Made by a program: the position numbers and the translations under genes. Below the pieces are notes generated by a model. The model saw only the letters and a list, made by a program, of their open reading frames with translations, ran no database searches and was not told where the DNA came from. Below, piece by piece: positions 24,538-32,217 of a stretch of DNA of 64,000 nt. The stretch's first letter is position 1. Each line of letters opens with the position of its first letter. Source of the stretch: Nitrospira sp. (GTDB lineage: Bacteria; Nitrospirota; Nitrospiria; Nitrospirales; Nitrospiraceae); NCBI GenBank assembly GCA_015709715.1, contig CP054184.1, positions 2,651,001 to 2,715,000 on the forward strand, written 5' to 3'.

Positions 24538-25176
24538 ATGCGTATTGCCCAAGTCAGTCCGTTTTGGGAGGAAGTGACGGTCGAGAGTGAGGGGGCCGAG
24601 GGACAGACTGTGGCTCAGTTGGCCAGGAGTCTTGTGCGGGTCGGTCATGACGTGACGGTCTTTGCGAGTGCCGACAGTTGCGTCACCGGGACGCTGGTGG
24701 GCGTGGCCCCGCGCGCGCTCCGGCACTATGCGGCGCCCAAGCGGCACTTGGCCGAAGGCCTCACCTTGTTGGCCCTGGAGAAGGCGCTCTCGTCCCCGGT
24801 CCCCTTCGATGTGATTCACGTGCACGCCGGGTTTACCGCGTTTCCCTTGATGCGGCGAAGCACCGTTCCCGTCGTGGCGACGGTGTATGGGGCATTGGAT
24901 ATGCCCGAGGTGGCGGCGTTGTATCGAGAGTTTAAGGAGTTGCCTCTTGTGGCGACGAGTTCCGAGCAGCTGCGTCTTTGTCCCGACTTGAATTGGCAGG
25001 CACTGATCCCGCTCGATTCCTCCCAGGATGGAGGCACAACCCATCCTGAGCCGTCGATCGAGACCGCGGTCGCCTACACGGCGGTGTATGAAAAGGTGTT
25101 CGCCGTAGCGGCCTCGTTCAGGCGCCCGTCCGTGCCCCGTCACGTGCCCTCCCGCTTTGCCGAAACGCACGCGTGA
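24538..25176 (+). CDS. Glycosyltransferase family 4-like protein lacking the donor-binding domain
   Basis: 212 aa from ATG 24538, with an AGGAAGGAAGG ribosome site. Residues 1-165 match the N-terminal Rossmann domain of GT-B glycosyltransferases (MRIAQVSPFWEEV, GHDVTVFASADS, FDVIHVHAGFT, VATVYGALD). Full-length members are around 350-400 aa; here the C-terminal nucleotide-sugar domain is missing. The tail (AVAYTAVYEKVF) resembles the extreme C-terminus of the family, suggesting an internal deletion. It may be inactive. Confidence 0.7.
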   Translation: MRIAQVSPFWEEVTVESEGAEGQTVAQLARSLVRVGHDVTVFASADSCVTGTLVGVAPRALRHYAAPKRHLAEGLTLLALEKALSSPVPFDVIHVHAGFTAFPLMRRSTVPVVATVYGALDMPEVAALYREFKELPLVATSSEQLRLCPDLNWQALIPLDSSQDGGTTHPEPSIETAVAYTAVYEKVFAVAASFRRPSVPRHVPSRFAETHA

Positions 25177-25224
25177 CCGGTTGCGTCTCGAATCGTGCGT
25201 CCGATCAGGATGCGTCCTCCGATG

Positions 25225-25267
25225 GGACCGTGAGCGATGAGGCTTGAACGGCTTGCGTTCACGGTCC
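25225..25267 (+). other. Inverted repeat between two genes
   Basis: GGACCGTGA (25225-25233) pairs perfectly with TCACGGTCC (25259-25267) across a 25-nt loop. It follows the truncated glycosyltransferase gene. No T-run follows, so it may be a factor-dependent terminator, an operator or an mRNA-stability hairpin. Confidence 0.4.
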
Positions 25268-25272
25268 TTGAA

Positions 25273-25302
25273 TTGACCCCGCGACAGTCGGTTGTGTATA
25301 AA
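25273..25302 (+). promoter_or_regulatory. Promoter of the DHS-like/polyamine run
   Basis: TTGACC (25273-25278) and TATAAA (25297-25302) are 18 bp apart. Transcription would begin about 40 bp upstream of ATG 25350, leaving room for the GGGAGG ribosome site. Confidence 0.6.
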
Positions 25303-25349
25303 ATGACCTGCTCGTTCGGAACGTCGATCGTTGTCGGGAGGTATTTGTC

Positions 25350-26453
25350 ATGTCGGTGCGCGAGTTTCACGATGGTGCGACGGATGGCCTAGAGGCGTTG
25401 GAGCCTCTCGATCCCGAAAAAATCCATTCCTTTTCCGAACTGCTGCAGGCGATGCGGAAGACGGCCTTTGGCGGCCGTCGGCTGGGCGAAGCCTTCGAGA
25501 CGCTTGCCGCGATGATCGACGATCCCGATTGCAAGGTTGTCCTGACACTTTCGGGCGCCATGACGATTGCCAAGATGGGCAAGATCATCAGCACGATGAT
25601 CGAACGGGGCATGGTGCATGTCGTCATCTCTACCGGCGCGCTGGTGGCGCACGGGTTGAGTGAATCGATCGGCAAGCTCCATTACCGCCATCCCGAGTCT
25701 GCCAGCGACGAAGAACTCTTCCGCAAGGGGTATAATCGCGTGTACGACACGCTTGAGATGGAGTCCAATCTCAACTATGTCGAGCATGTGGTGTCATTGA
25801 CGCTCAAGCGGCTCAACACCGACCAGCCGTTGGCATCCCACATCCTCACCCGAGAACTCGGCAAGACGTTGGCCGAGGAGTTCGAAGGCGACGGCATTCT
25901 CAAGAGCGCTTACCTGAAGAACGTGCCGGTGTATATCCCGGCGTTCACCGACTCCGAAATGGGGCTAGATGTGGGGACCTGGGCGATGGGGAAAAATATC
26001 GACCGCGTCCGCAGTCAGGTCAAAGAGGGCGGCGACATGGCCGTGCTACGTGGGTTGCACCAATGTTACCCGAACTTTAATCCCTATCTTGATCTCAACC
26101 ATTATGCCGATGAAGTGCTGGGCGCCAAGCGGCTCGGTATCTTCACGATCGGAGGGGGAGTGCCTCGTAATTGGGCGCAACAGGTGGCCCCCTATATCGA
26201 AATCGGAAACACGCGCTTGGGCCTGGATGTGAAGCCGCCTCGGTTTCACTACGGCGTGCGGATCTGTCCGGAGCCCGACTATTGGGGTGGGTTAAGCGGT
26301 TGCACTTATCAGGAGGGCATTTCGTGGGGCAAGTTCGTTTCTCCGGCCGAGGGCGGACGCTTCGCCGAAGTGCTCAGCGATGCCACCTTGGTCTGGCCTC
26401 TCCTCATGCTGGGATTGTTGGAACACAGCCGCACCAAGAGCGCGTCCACATGA
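25350..26453 (+). CDS. Deoxyhypusine synthase-like enzyme, probably a polyamine synthase
   Basis: 367 aa, full length for the DHS family. DHS moves the aminobutyl group of spermidine to a lysine using NAD. The catalytic lysine segment is conserved (GISWGKFVSP, matching the VSWGK of eukaryotic DHS), as are the NAD-site stretches LTLSGAMT, STGALVAHG and DLNHYADE. Bacteria lack eIF5A, so bacterial members are thought to use free polyamines as acceptors, for example making homospermidine. Arginine decarboxylase and agmatinase genes 3 kb downstream, which would make putrescine, support that. ATG 25350 has GGGAGG upstream. It overlaps dsbA by ATGA. Confidence 0.85.
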   Translation: MSVREFHDGATDGLEALEPLDPEKIHSFSELLQAMRKTAFGGRRLGEAFETLAAMIDDPDCKVVLTLSGAMTIAKMGKIISTMIERGMVHVVISTGALVAHGLSESIGKLHYRHPESASDEELFRKGYNRVYDTLEMESNLNYVEHVVSLTLKRLNTDQPLASHILTRELGKTLAEEFEGDGILKSAYLKNVPVYIPAFTDSEMGLDVGTWAMGKNIDRVRSQVKEGGDMAVLRGLHQCYPNFNPYLDLNHYADEVLGAKRLGIFTIGGGVPRNWAQQVAPYIEIGNTRLGLDVKPPRFHYGVRICPEPDYWGGLSGCTYQEGISWGKFVSPAEGGRFAEVLSDATLVWPLLMLGLLEHSRTKSAST

Positions 26454-27103
26454 GCCGGATGAGCAAGTGGGTGTCGAGGGCCACGGTCGCGGCCGGTCTG
26501 CTTGTAGCGGTCGCCGGCGTTGCCCTCGCGGCGGGGATGCCTACAGTCGATAATCGGGTGCGGGGTAAGGCCGATGCCCCCTTGACCATGATTGAATACT
26601 CGGACTTCACCTGCGGGTACTGTCTCAAGTTCTTCAAGGAAACGTGGCCGAAAATACAGGCACGTTATGTCGATACGGGGAAGGTGCGATTCCTCTATAA
26701 GGACTATCCCCGTGCCGATCAAGGGCCGGGCGTGACGGCGGCTCTGGCGGCACGCTGCGCCGGTGACCAGGGCGCCTACTGGCCGATGCATGATCGGTTG
26801 TTTGCCGCAGACGGCCGGCTCGACGTGGACAGCTACGAAAAACATGCCAAGACAATCGGTCTGGATGAGGGGAAGTTCCGGCAATGTTTGCGCGACGCCC
26901 CCTACGTCCAAGCCATTTTCCAAGATCGCGACGAAGCGAACTCCTGGGGATTCCGCGGGACACCCGGGTTTGTCTTGCTGCGAACGTCGCAACAGCCGAC
27001 GACGAAGAATCCGGCCATCGCGATTCCCGGAGCATTCCCTTTTGAGGCCTTTGAGGAAGAGATCGAAAAGTTGCTCTCGTCGTCTGGAGGGAAGCAGAAG
27101 TAG
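26450..27103 (+). CDS. Periplasmic DsbA-type thiol oxidoreductase
   Basis: 217 aa. A signal peptide (AAGLLVAVAGVALAAGMP) is followed by a thioredoxin fold with an inserted helical domain. The active site is CGYC in YSDFTCGYCLKFF, and the cis-Pro loop is FRGTPGFVL. This is the DsbA/DsbG/BdbD class that makes or isomerises disulfides outside the cytoplasm. The start overlaps the DHS-like stop by 4 bp. Secreted cysteine-rich proteins such as the product of 9998-11149 are possible clients. Confidence 0.88.
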   Translation: MSRMSKWVSRATVAAGLLVAVAGVALAAGMPTVDNRVRGKADAPLTMIEYSDFTCGYCLKFFKETWPKIQARYVDTGKVRFLYKDYPRADQGPGVTAALAARCAGDQGAYWPMHDRLFAADGRLDVDSYEKHAKTIGLDEGKFRQCLRDAPYVQAIFQDRDEANSWGFRGTPGFVLLRTSQQPTTKNPAIAIPGAFPFEAFEEEIEKLLSSSGGKQK

Positions 27104-27148
27104 GGTGCGCAGTCGATCATCGTCTAGCCAGGAAAGAGGAAGCGCATT

Positions 27149-27427
27149 ATGGGGTCGCAACAAGCGTTTTGGGCTGTGCCTGCGAACGATGGGGAACCGG
27201 ATGTCTGGGTGTGCATGTCTTGTTTGAGCGAGGCGTTCTGTCGCAAGGTGCCGATGCCTGACTGTCCGACATGCCATGGGGTCTCGACCTATGAGGCCTT
27301 CACGTTGGCTGAGGTGCAGGATTGGGGTACCGAGGAACTGATCGCCAAGGCGACGGCGGCTTGCCGAGCCGAGGAGGCGCTACGCGCGGCTGCACCGGCA
27401 CCGACCTCACTCGAATCGGTGCAGTAG
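27149..27427 (+). CDS. Small zinc-ribbon-like protein
   Basis: 92 aa. Five cysteines: WVCMSCLSEAFC and PDCPTC, making two CxxC knuckles about 16 residues apart, a likely zinc ribbon. The C-terminal third is Ala/Glu-rich. Function unknown. It follows dsbA by 45 bp and precedes the aldehyde dehydrogenase by 27 bp, so it is probably in the same operon. Confidence 0.7.
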   Translation: MGSQQAFWAVPANDGEPDVWVCMSCLSEAFCRKVPMPDCPTCHGVSTYEAFTLAEVQDWGTEELIAKATAACRAEEALRAAAPAPTSLESVQ

Positions 27428-27454
27428 CATTTCCCCCCTTGCGGAGCGGGTCCA

Positions 27455-28885
27455 TTGGTAGAAGGACGTCCATTTCTTATCGGCGGCCGGTGGCATCACA
27501 CCGAGTCCGTCGCCCCTATATGCAATCCCTATAATGGTGAGACGGTCGCCCATGTGTGCCAGGGCGGGGCGGCCGAAGCCGCGCAAGCCGTCGAGTCCTC
27601 GGTCGAGGGGGCGGCGGCCATGCGCCGGTTGTCGAGCCATGCGCGTGCCACCATCCTGTTGAAGACGGCCCAGGCGTTGACCGCCCGACAAGATGAGGTG
27701 GCGCGTCTGATGATGAACGAGTCCGGGAAACCTCTGAGCGACGCGCGTCGCGAAGTGGGGCGTTCGGTTCAGACCTTCACCGTTGCGGCGGAAGAGGCCA
27801 AACGAATCGGCGGTGAGGTGGTCCCCTTGGATTGGTCGCCCGGCATGGAAACCTACTGGGGAGTGACGCGACGCTTTCCCATCGGCCCGATTCTCGGGAT
27901 CACGCCGTTCAATTTTCCGCTGAACCTCGTGGTGCACAAGGTGGCTCCGGCGCTCGCCGCGGGCAACTCGATCCTCATCAAGCCGGCTCCCCAGACTCCG
28001 TTGACGGCCCTCTGGCTCGGCGCACTGTTGCTGGAGGCCGGGGCCCCTCCGGGGGCCCTGAACGTCCTGCCCTGCGGCAATGCGGTGGCCGAGCAGTTGG
28101 TCGTCGACCCGCGATTCAAATTGCTCAGCTTCACGGGCAGCGCACCCGTCGGTTGGATGTTGAAGGCCAAGTGCGGCAAGAAAAAGGTGGTGTTGGAACT
28201 GGGCGGCAATGCCGCGGTCGTCGTCGAGCCGGATGCCGATCTGGAGTATGCGGCGCAGCGATGCGTGACCGGAGGCTTCAGTTATGCCGGCCAGACCTGC
28301 ATTTCTGTGCAGCGGATCTTGGTGCACGAATCGGTCGTATCCGCGTTCACGGAGCGGTTGATCACGCTGGTGCAACAGTTGGAGTTCGGCGATCCGGCGG
28401 ACGAACGCACCATGGTGGGCCCATTGATCGACCGAGGGGCGGCCGACCGGGTGGAGCAATGGATCGGGGAAGCTATCGCCCAGGGCGCGGAGTTGTTGTC
28501 CGGCGGAACTCGTTCCGGATCCGTCGTGCGGCCGACGGTGTTGGCGCACGTGACACCGGCCATGAAGGTGTCGTGCCAGGAAGTCTTCGGGCCGCTGGTG
28601 ACCGTGACCCCCTATCGAGACTTCGAGACGGCGCTCGAGTCGGTGAACGCATCGGCGTACGGCCTGCAGGCCGGTATCTTTACGCAACACGTCGGGCGCA
28701 TCTTTCAGGCCTTCGACCGGCTGGAAGTCGGCGGCGTGCTGGCGAATGAGATTCCCACCTTCCGAGCGGACCATATGCCTTACGGCGGCGTCAAGGAGTC
28801 CGGGATCGGCCGTGAAGGGGTTCGTTATGCGATCGAGGACATGACGGAACCCAAACTGCTCGTCATGAACCTGCGCCGCGTCTGA
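27455..28885 (+). CDS. NAD(P)-dependent aldehyde dehydrogenase
   Basis: 476 aa, ALDH superfamily. Oxidises an aldehyde to the acid. The catalytic Cys is in YAGQTCISVQR, the general-base Glu in VLELGGNAA, and the cofactor loop is FTGSAPVGWML. Substrate cannot be read from sequence; aminobutyraldehyde or a similar polyamine-derived aldehyde would suit the neighbours, but lactaldehyde or succinate semialdehyde are equally possible. I start it at TTG 27455, with GGAG upstream. Confidence 0.88.
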   Translation: MVEGRPFLIGGRWHHTESVAPICNPYNGETVAHVCQGGAAEAAQAVESSVEGAAAMRRLSSHARATILLKTAQALTARQDEVARLMMNESGKPLSDARREVGRSVQTFTVAAEEAKRIGGEVVPLDWSPGMETYWGVTRRFPIGPILGITPFNFPLNLVVHKVAPALAAGNSILIKPAPQTPLTALWLGALLLEAGAPPGALNVLPCGNAVAEQLVVDPRFKLLSFTGSAPVGWMLKAKCGKKKVVLELGGNAAVVVEPDADLEYAAQRCVTGGFSYAGQTCISVQRILVHESVVSAFTERLITLVQQLEFGDPADERTMVGPLIDRGAADRVEQWIGEAIAQGAELLSGGTRSGSVVRPTVLAHVTPAMKVSCQEVFGPLVTVTPYRDFETALESVNASAYGLQAGIFTQHVGRIFQAFDRLEVGGVLANEIPTFRADHMPYGGVKESGIGREGVRYAIEDMTEPKLLVMNLRRV

Positions 28886-29056
28886 GACGATCGCACGCGA
28901 CTCAAAAAAAGCCCGCCGCCATATTGCGGATGGCCCGCAAACTTGATACAACTTCCGCCCGTAGAGCCGCACCCCGCGCAGGCGGGATTGGTCTGTGACA
29001 ATCATCGAACACTCGGCGAAGAGTGATTTCGACGAGGGATGAAGAGGGACGCGCAC

Positions 29057-29632
29057 ATGGTACCAACTCACATGTTCTTGACGAGAGGCGTCGGGGTGCA
29101 CAAAGAAAAGCTGGCTGCGTTCGAGCAGGCTTTGCGAAGCGCCGGCGTGGCCTACTGCAACCTCGTCAGCGTGTCGTCGATTCTCCCGCCCAACTGTAAA
29201 ATTCTTCCCCGCAAGCGCGGCGAGAAATTGCTGAATCCGGGCGAGATCACGTTCTGCGTCATGGCCCGTTCAGAAACCAATGAGCGCAACCGCCTGATCT
29301 CCGCCTCCATCGGTTTGGCCGTCCCAACCGATCGGAAAACGTACGGCTATCTCTCCGAGCACCATGCCTATGGTGAAACGGACGAGGAATCGGGAGAGTA
29401 TACGGAAGATCTGGCCGCCCAGATGCTGGCCACGACACAAGGCATCGAATTCGATCCCGATGTCGCGTGGAAAGAACGCGAACAGGTCTTCAAGATGGGC
29501 GGCAAAATCGTCCGCACGCTGAACATTACGCAATCTGCGGTTGGGCGTCCCAACCGGTGGACCTGCGTGATCGCCTTGGCTGTCTTCATCCCCACGGAAA
29601 ACGTGCCGAAAAGTCTCCGGAACCAGGCGTGA
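29057..29632 (+). CDS. pdaD: Pyruvoyl-dependent arginine decarboxylase
   Basis: 191 aa. Converts arginine to agmatine. The proenzyme cleaves itself at the serine pair in [11 protein letters not shown] to form the pyruvoyl group; the family segment [15 protein letters not shown] and the later [12 protein letters not shown] are conserved. I choose ATG 29057 ([15 protein letters not shown]) because GAAGAGGG lies eight bases upstream; the ATG at 29039 has its purine run too close. It is followed 12 bp later by agmatinase. Confidence 0.92.
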   Translation: MVPTHMFLTRGVGVHKEKLAAFEQALRSAGVAYCNLVSVSSILPPNCKILPRKRGEKLLNPGEITFCVMARSETNERNRLISASIGLAVPTDRKTYGYLSEHHAYGETDEESGEYTEDLAAQMLATTQGIEFDPDVAWKEREQVFKMGGKIVRTLNITQSAVGRPNRWTCVIALAVFIPTENVPKSLRNQA

Positions 29633-29644
29633 CGGCGAGCGAGT

Positions 29645-30577
29645 ATGACGCTCCCATCGGGCTGGCTCGGGCAGAGCGACAATTTCCTCGGCATCGACGA
29701 GCCTTGGTGTCATCCGGACCAGGCCGGGGTCTACGTGCTGCCGGCCCCCTACGAACATACCTCCAGTTACATCCTCGGGTCTGATCAAGGCCCCTCCGCA
29801 ATCATCGAAGCGTCCCAGCAGGTCGAGTTGTACGACGAGACCGTGAAGAGCGAGCCCTACCGCGACTGGGGTGGCGTTGCGACGCATGCCAGTGTACAAC
29901 TCGAGGGTCGGGTAGATGGCGCGGCCGTCGAGGCGATTCAGTCGTTTGTGCAGCCGCACGTCGGACAGGGAAAGTTCCTGGTGACCCTCACTGGTGAACA
30001 TACAGGGGCGCTTGGGGCGATTCGCGCGCATGCCCGGGCCTATCCCGGCATGTGTGTCCTGCAGATCGATGCCCATGGAGATCTCCGCCAGGCCTATCAG
30101 GGGAATCCCTATAGTCACGCCAGCGTCATGGCCCGCGTTGTCCAGGATGGACTGCCGTTGGTGCAGGTCGGGGTGCGCTCGATCAGTTCGGAGGAGATCG
30201 ACCTGATCGAGAGAACACCCCGGATCAAGACGTTTCTGGCGGCGTCGATCCTTGATCCGTCCGGTCCCTATGAAGGGCGAGCGGCACGCTGGATTCCAGA
30301 AGTCGTGGCGGCCTGCAGCGGTCCGGTGTACCTGACCTTCGATTGTGACGGCCTCGATGCGTCGCTCGTGCCGGCACTGGGCACGCCTGAGCCGGGCGGC
30401 TTGGGGTGGTACGACACGCTGGCGTTGATCACGGCCCTGGCCAATGGCCCCGGCATCGTGGGTATGGATATCAGCGAAATCGCACCGATCGAAGGATTCG
30501 TGGCTCCTCAGTTCTGCATAGCCCGGCTGATCTATCGCATGCTGGGTCGCATTCGAGCCGGTCGGCGCGTGCACTGA
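29645..30577 (+). CDS. speB: Agmatinase-like ureohydrolase
   Basis: 310 aa, arginase/agmatinase fold. Hydrolyses agmatine to putrescine and urea. The manganese-site motifs are present: GEHTGA, QIDAHGDLR, and TFDCDGLDAS followed by GTPEPGG. The first motif has Glu-His in place of the more usual Asp-His. Position right after arginine decarboxylase supports agmatinase over formiminoglutamase or guanidinobutyrase. Confidence 0.9.
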   Translation: MTLPSGWLGQSDNFLGIDEPWCHPDQAGVYVLPAPYEHTSSYILGSDQGPSAIIEASQQVELYDETVKSEPYRDWGGVATHASVQLEGRVDGAAVEAIQSFVQPHVGQGKFLVTLTGEHTGALGAIRAHARAYPGMCVLQIDAHGDLRQAYQGNPYSHASVMARVVQDGLPLVQVGVRSISSEEIDLIERTPRIKTFLAASILDPSGPYEGRAARWIPEVVAACSGPVYLTFDCDGLDASLVPALGTPEPGGLGWYDTLALITALANGPGIVGMDISEIAPIEGFVAPQFCIARLIYRMLGRIRAGRRVH

Positions 30578-30596
30578 GTCCGACCGAGACCGACCT

Positions 30597-31307
30597 TTGC
30601 GTATCAATAAGTTCTTCACCGAGCAGGGACTCTGTTCCAGGAGAGAAGCCGATCGGTTGATCGCCGAGGGGCGGGTGACCATCAACGGCCGCACGGCCAA
30701 GCTGGGCGACCAAGTGACACCTTCGGACGTCGTCGCGCGAGACGGGACGATCGTCCAGCGCGGAAACCCATTCGTCTACCTCAAGTATCACAAACCGGTC
30801 GGGGTGACGACGACGACCGAGCCCCAGGTCCGCCGGAACATCATTGCGGAAATCGGCCATGCCCTCCGGATTTTTCCCATCGGGCGGCTCGACAAGGACT
30901 CGTCGGGCCTCATTCTGCTGACGAACGACGGCGACATCGTCAATGAGATCCTGCGGGTCGAGCACGGGCATGAACGGGAATACCGGGTTGAGGTGGATCG
31001 CCCGTTCGACGAGGCCTTTCTCTCGGGGATGGCACGGGGCGTGGTGATTCTCGGAGCGCGGACGAGACCCTGTACCGTGACGCGACTGAGTCCGCGGCGG
31101 TTTCGCATCATCCTTACGGAGGGACGTAATCGGCAGATCAGACGGATGTGTCAAGCCTTTGGGTATCGCGTCGTCTCGCTGCACCGTGTGCGGATCATGC
31201 ACATCACGATCGACGGTTTGCAGCCCGGTCAATGGAAGGACCTGACGGAGACGGAGCGGAGAGACCTGTTCGCGGCTTTGGGGCGATCGGTGGAGTCGAC
31301 GAGATGA
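30597..31307 (+). CDS. rluF: 23S rRNA pseudouridine synthase, RluF type
   Basis: 236 aa. An N-terminal S4 RNA-binding domain (MRINKFFTEQGLCSRREAD) precedes the RsuA-type catalytic domain with the active-site Asp in GRLDKDSSGLILLTNDGD, then EGRNRQIRRMCQAFGY. The GRLDKDS form and the RVRIMHI stretch match RluF better than RluB. I use the TTG at 30597 as start because the S4 domain begins there; it is 19 bp after speB. Confidence 0.85.
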   Translation: MRINKFFTEQGLCSRREADRLIAEGRVTINGRTAKLGDQVTPSDVVARDGTIVQRGNPFVYLKYHKPVGVTTTTEPQVRRNIIAEIGHALRIFPIGRLDKDSSGLILLTNDGDIVNEILRVEHGHEREYRVEVDRPFDEAFLSGMARGVVILGARTRPCTVTRLSPRRFRIILTEGRNRQIRRMCQAFGYRVVSLHRVRIMHITIDGLQPGQWKDLTETERRDLFAALGRSVESTR

Positions 31308-31343
31308 GGCGCGCCGCCGGCTCGGTCCGTTCGGCGTGCGGGA

Positions 31344-32102
31344 TCATGCCTCGTGAGGAAGGTTCACGGAAGAACCGGCGCGCGGATGTCCTTCAGATCG
31401 TGGCATCGGCGTTTCCTGCGGCCGGCCCGCACGGCTCAGGAAGAGATTCAGGAAGGCAATAAAAAAACTGCCGCCGACGACCCAGTAGCTGGTCGTGCGA
31501 ATGGTTTTGGTGCCTTCATCGCGCATGTCCTTCGCGACCTCGGCGACCGTTTCAAGCAGCCGATCCAGCGCCAGGCTCACTTGCATCACCTTCGGTCCGC
31601 CGTTATCGGCAGCATGGATTTCGGCTTTGCGCCGCAACTCGGCTGCCTCTTGTGAAGTTCCGGCATTCCATTCCTGCGCCAGAAGATCGACGGTGTTGCT
31701 CGCGACGTGAAAGTATTGATCGAGGCTCTCGCGCACGGCCAGAATATCTTTCTCTTCACTGCGCCCGCTGCGCGACACACGAAGACCGGCGGCGGCATAC
31801 CGATCCACCGCATGCTGAATGCGCGCCCGTTGAGAGGGCAAGGATTCGGTGATGCGCTCAAAGGTCTTCCGGTCCGCTGCCTCCAACGACCGGATGATCG
31901 TATTCCGATACCGGATGACGTCGGCGGAGATATGCGCGAGGTCGGCGGCTCCCAACGTGTACTCCGTGTACATGATGCGCAGGTCCTGGTCGATTCGGCT
32001 GAGGGCCTGGCCGCTGATCCAGCCCAATCCGGCGATGAGAATGCTGATGATCAACTGATTCGTGCTGGGGAAGGACAGCTTCAGTCGCGAGGCCAGTGAC
32101 AC
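31344..32102 (-). CDS. Membrane protein with MCP-like four-helix-bundle sensor, no signalling domain
   Basis: 252 aa. A first transmembrane helix (LIISILIAGLGWISGQAL) is followed by a helical periplasmic domain of about 165 residues (DLAHISADVIRYRNTIIRSLE) of the 4HB_MCP type, then a second transmembrane helix (SYWVVGGSFFIAFLNLFLS) and about 30 basic cytoplasmic residues. No HAMP, kinase, cyclase or methyl-accepting domain follows. It lies at the 3' end of the ABC-like cluster, 115 bp after the last ABC-like gene. Start is GTG 32102. It may be a sensory or regulatory subunit for that cluster. Confidence 0.7.
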   Translation of the reverse strand: MSLASRLKLSFPSTNQLIISILIAGLGWISGQALSRIDQDLRIMYTEYTLGAADLAHISADVIRYRNTIIRSLEAADRKTFERITESLPSQRARIQHAVDRYAAAGLRVSRSGRSEEKDILAVRESLDQYFHVASNTVDLLAQEWNAGTSQEAAELRRKAEIHAADNGGPKVMQVSLALDRLLETVAEVAKDMRDEGTKTIRTTSYWVVGGSFFIAFLNLFLSRAGRPQETPMPRSEGHPRAGSSVNLPHEA

Positions 32103-32217
32103 GGGCGTCCCTTTCGTCGAGCCGGACAGGCGCCAGGCCGGGAGGCCTAGTGCGGCTCAGTCTAACAGATCGGGCTGAAAGAAAGAAATCGAAGGCCGTG
32201 TGTCCTTACGGGCTCCG

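Noticed and set aside
25225-25302. Riboswitch or attenuator before the DHS-like gene
   Set aside because: The 9-bp inverted repeat lies upstream of the promoter -35, so it would not be in the leader of that transcript; it fits better as the end of the preceding gene.
27407-29101. Very long minus-strand open frame (564 codons) opposite the aldehyde dehydrogenase
   Set aside because: It runs antisense through ALDH, has His/Gln/Arg-rich composition and no family features; GC-rich third positions create such frames.
29270-30700. 476-codon minus-strand frame opposite arginine decarboxylase and agmatinase
   Set aside because: Antisense shadow of two well-supported genes; no ribosome site or domain.
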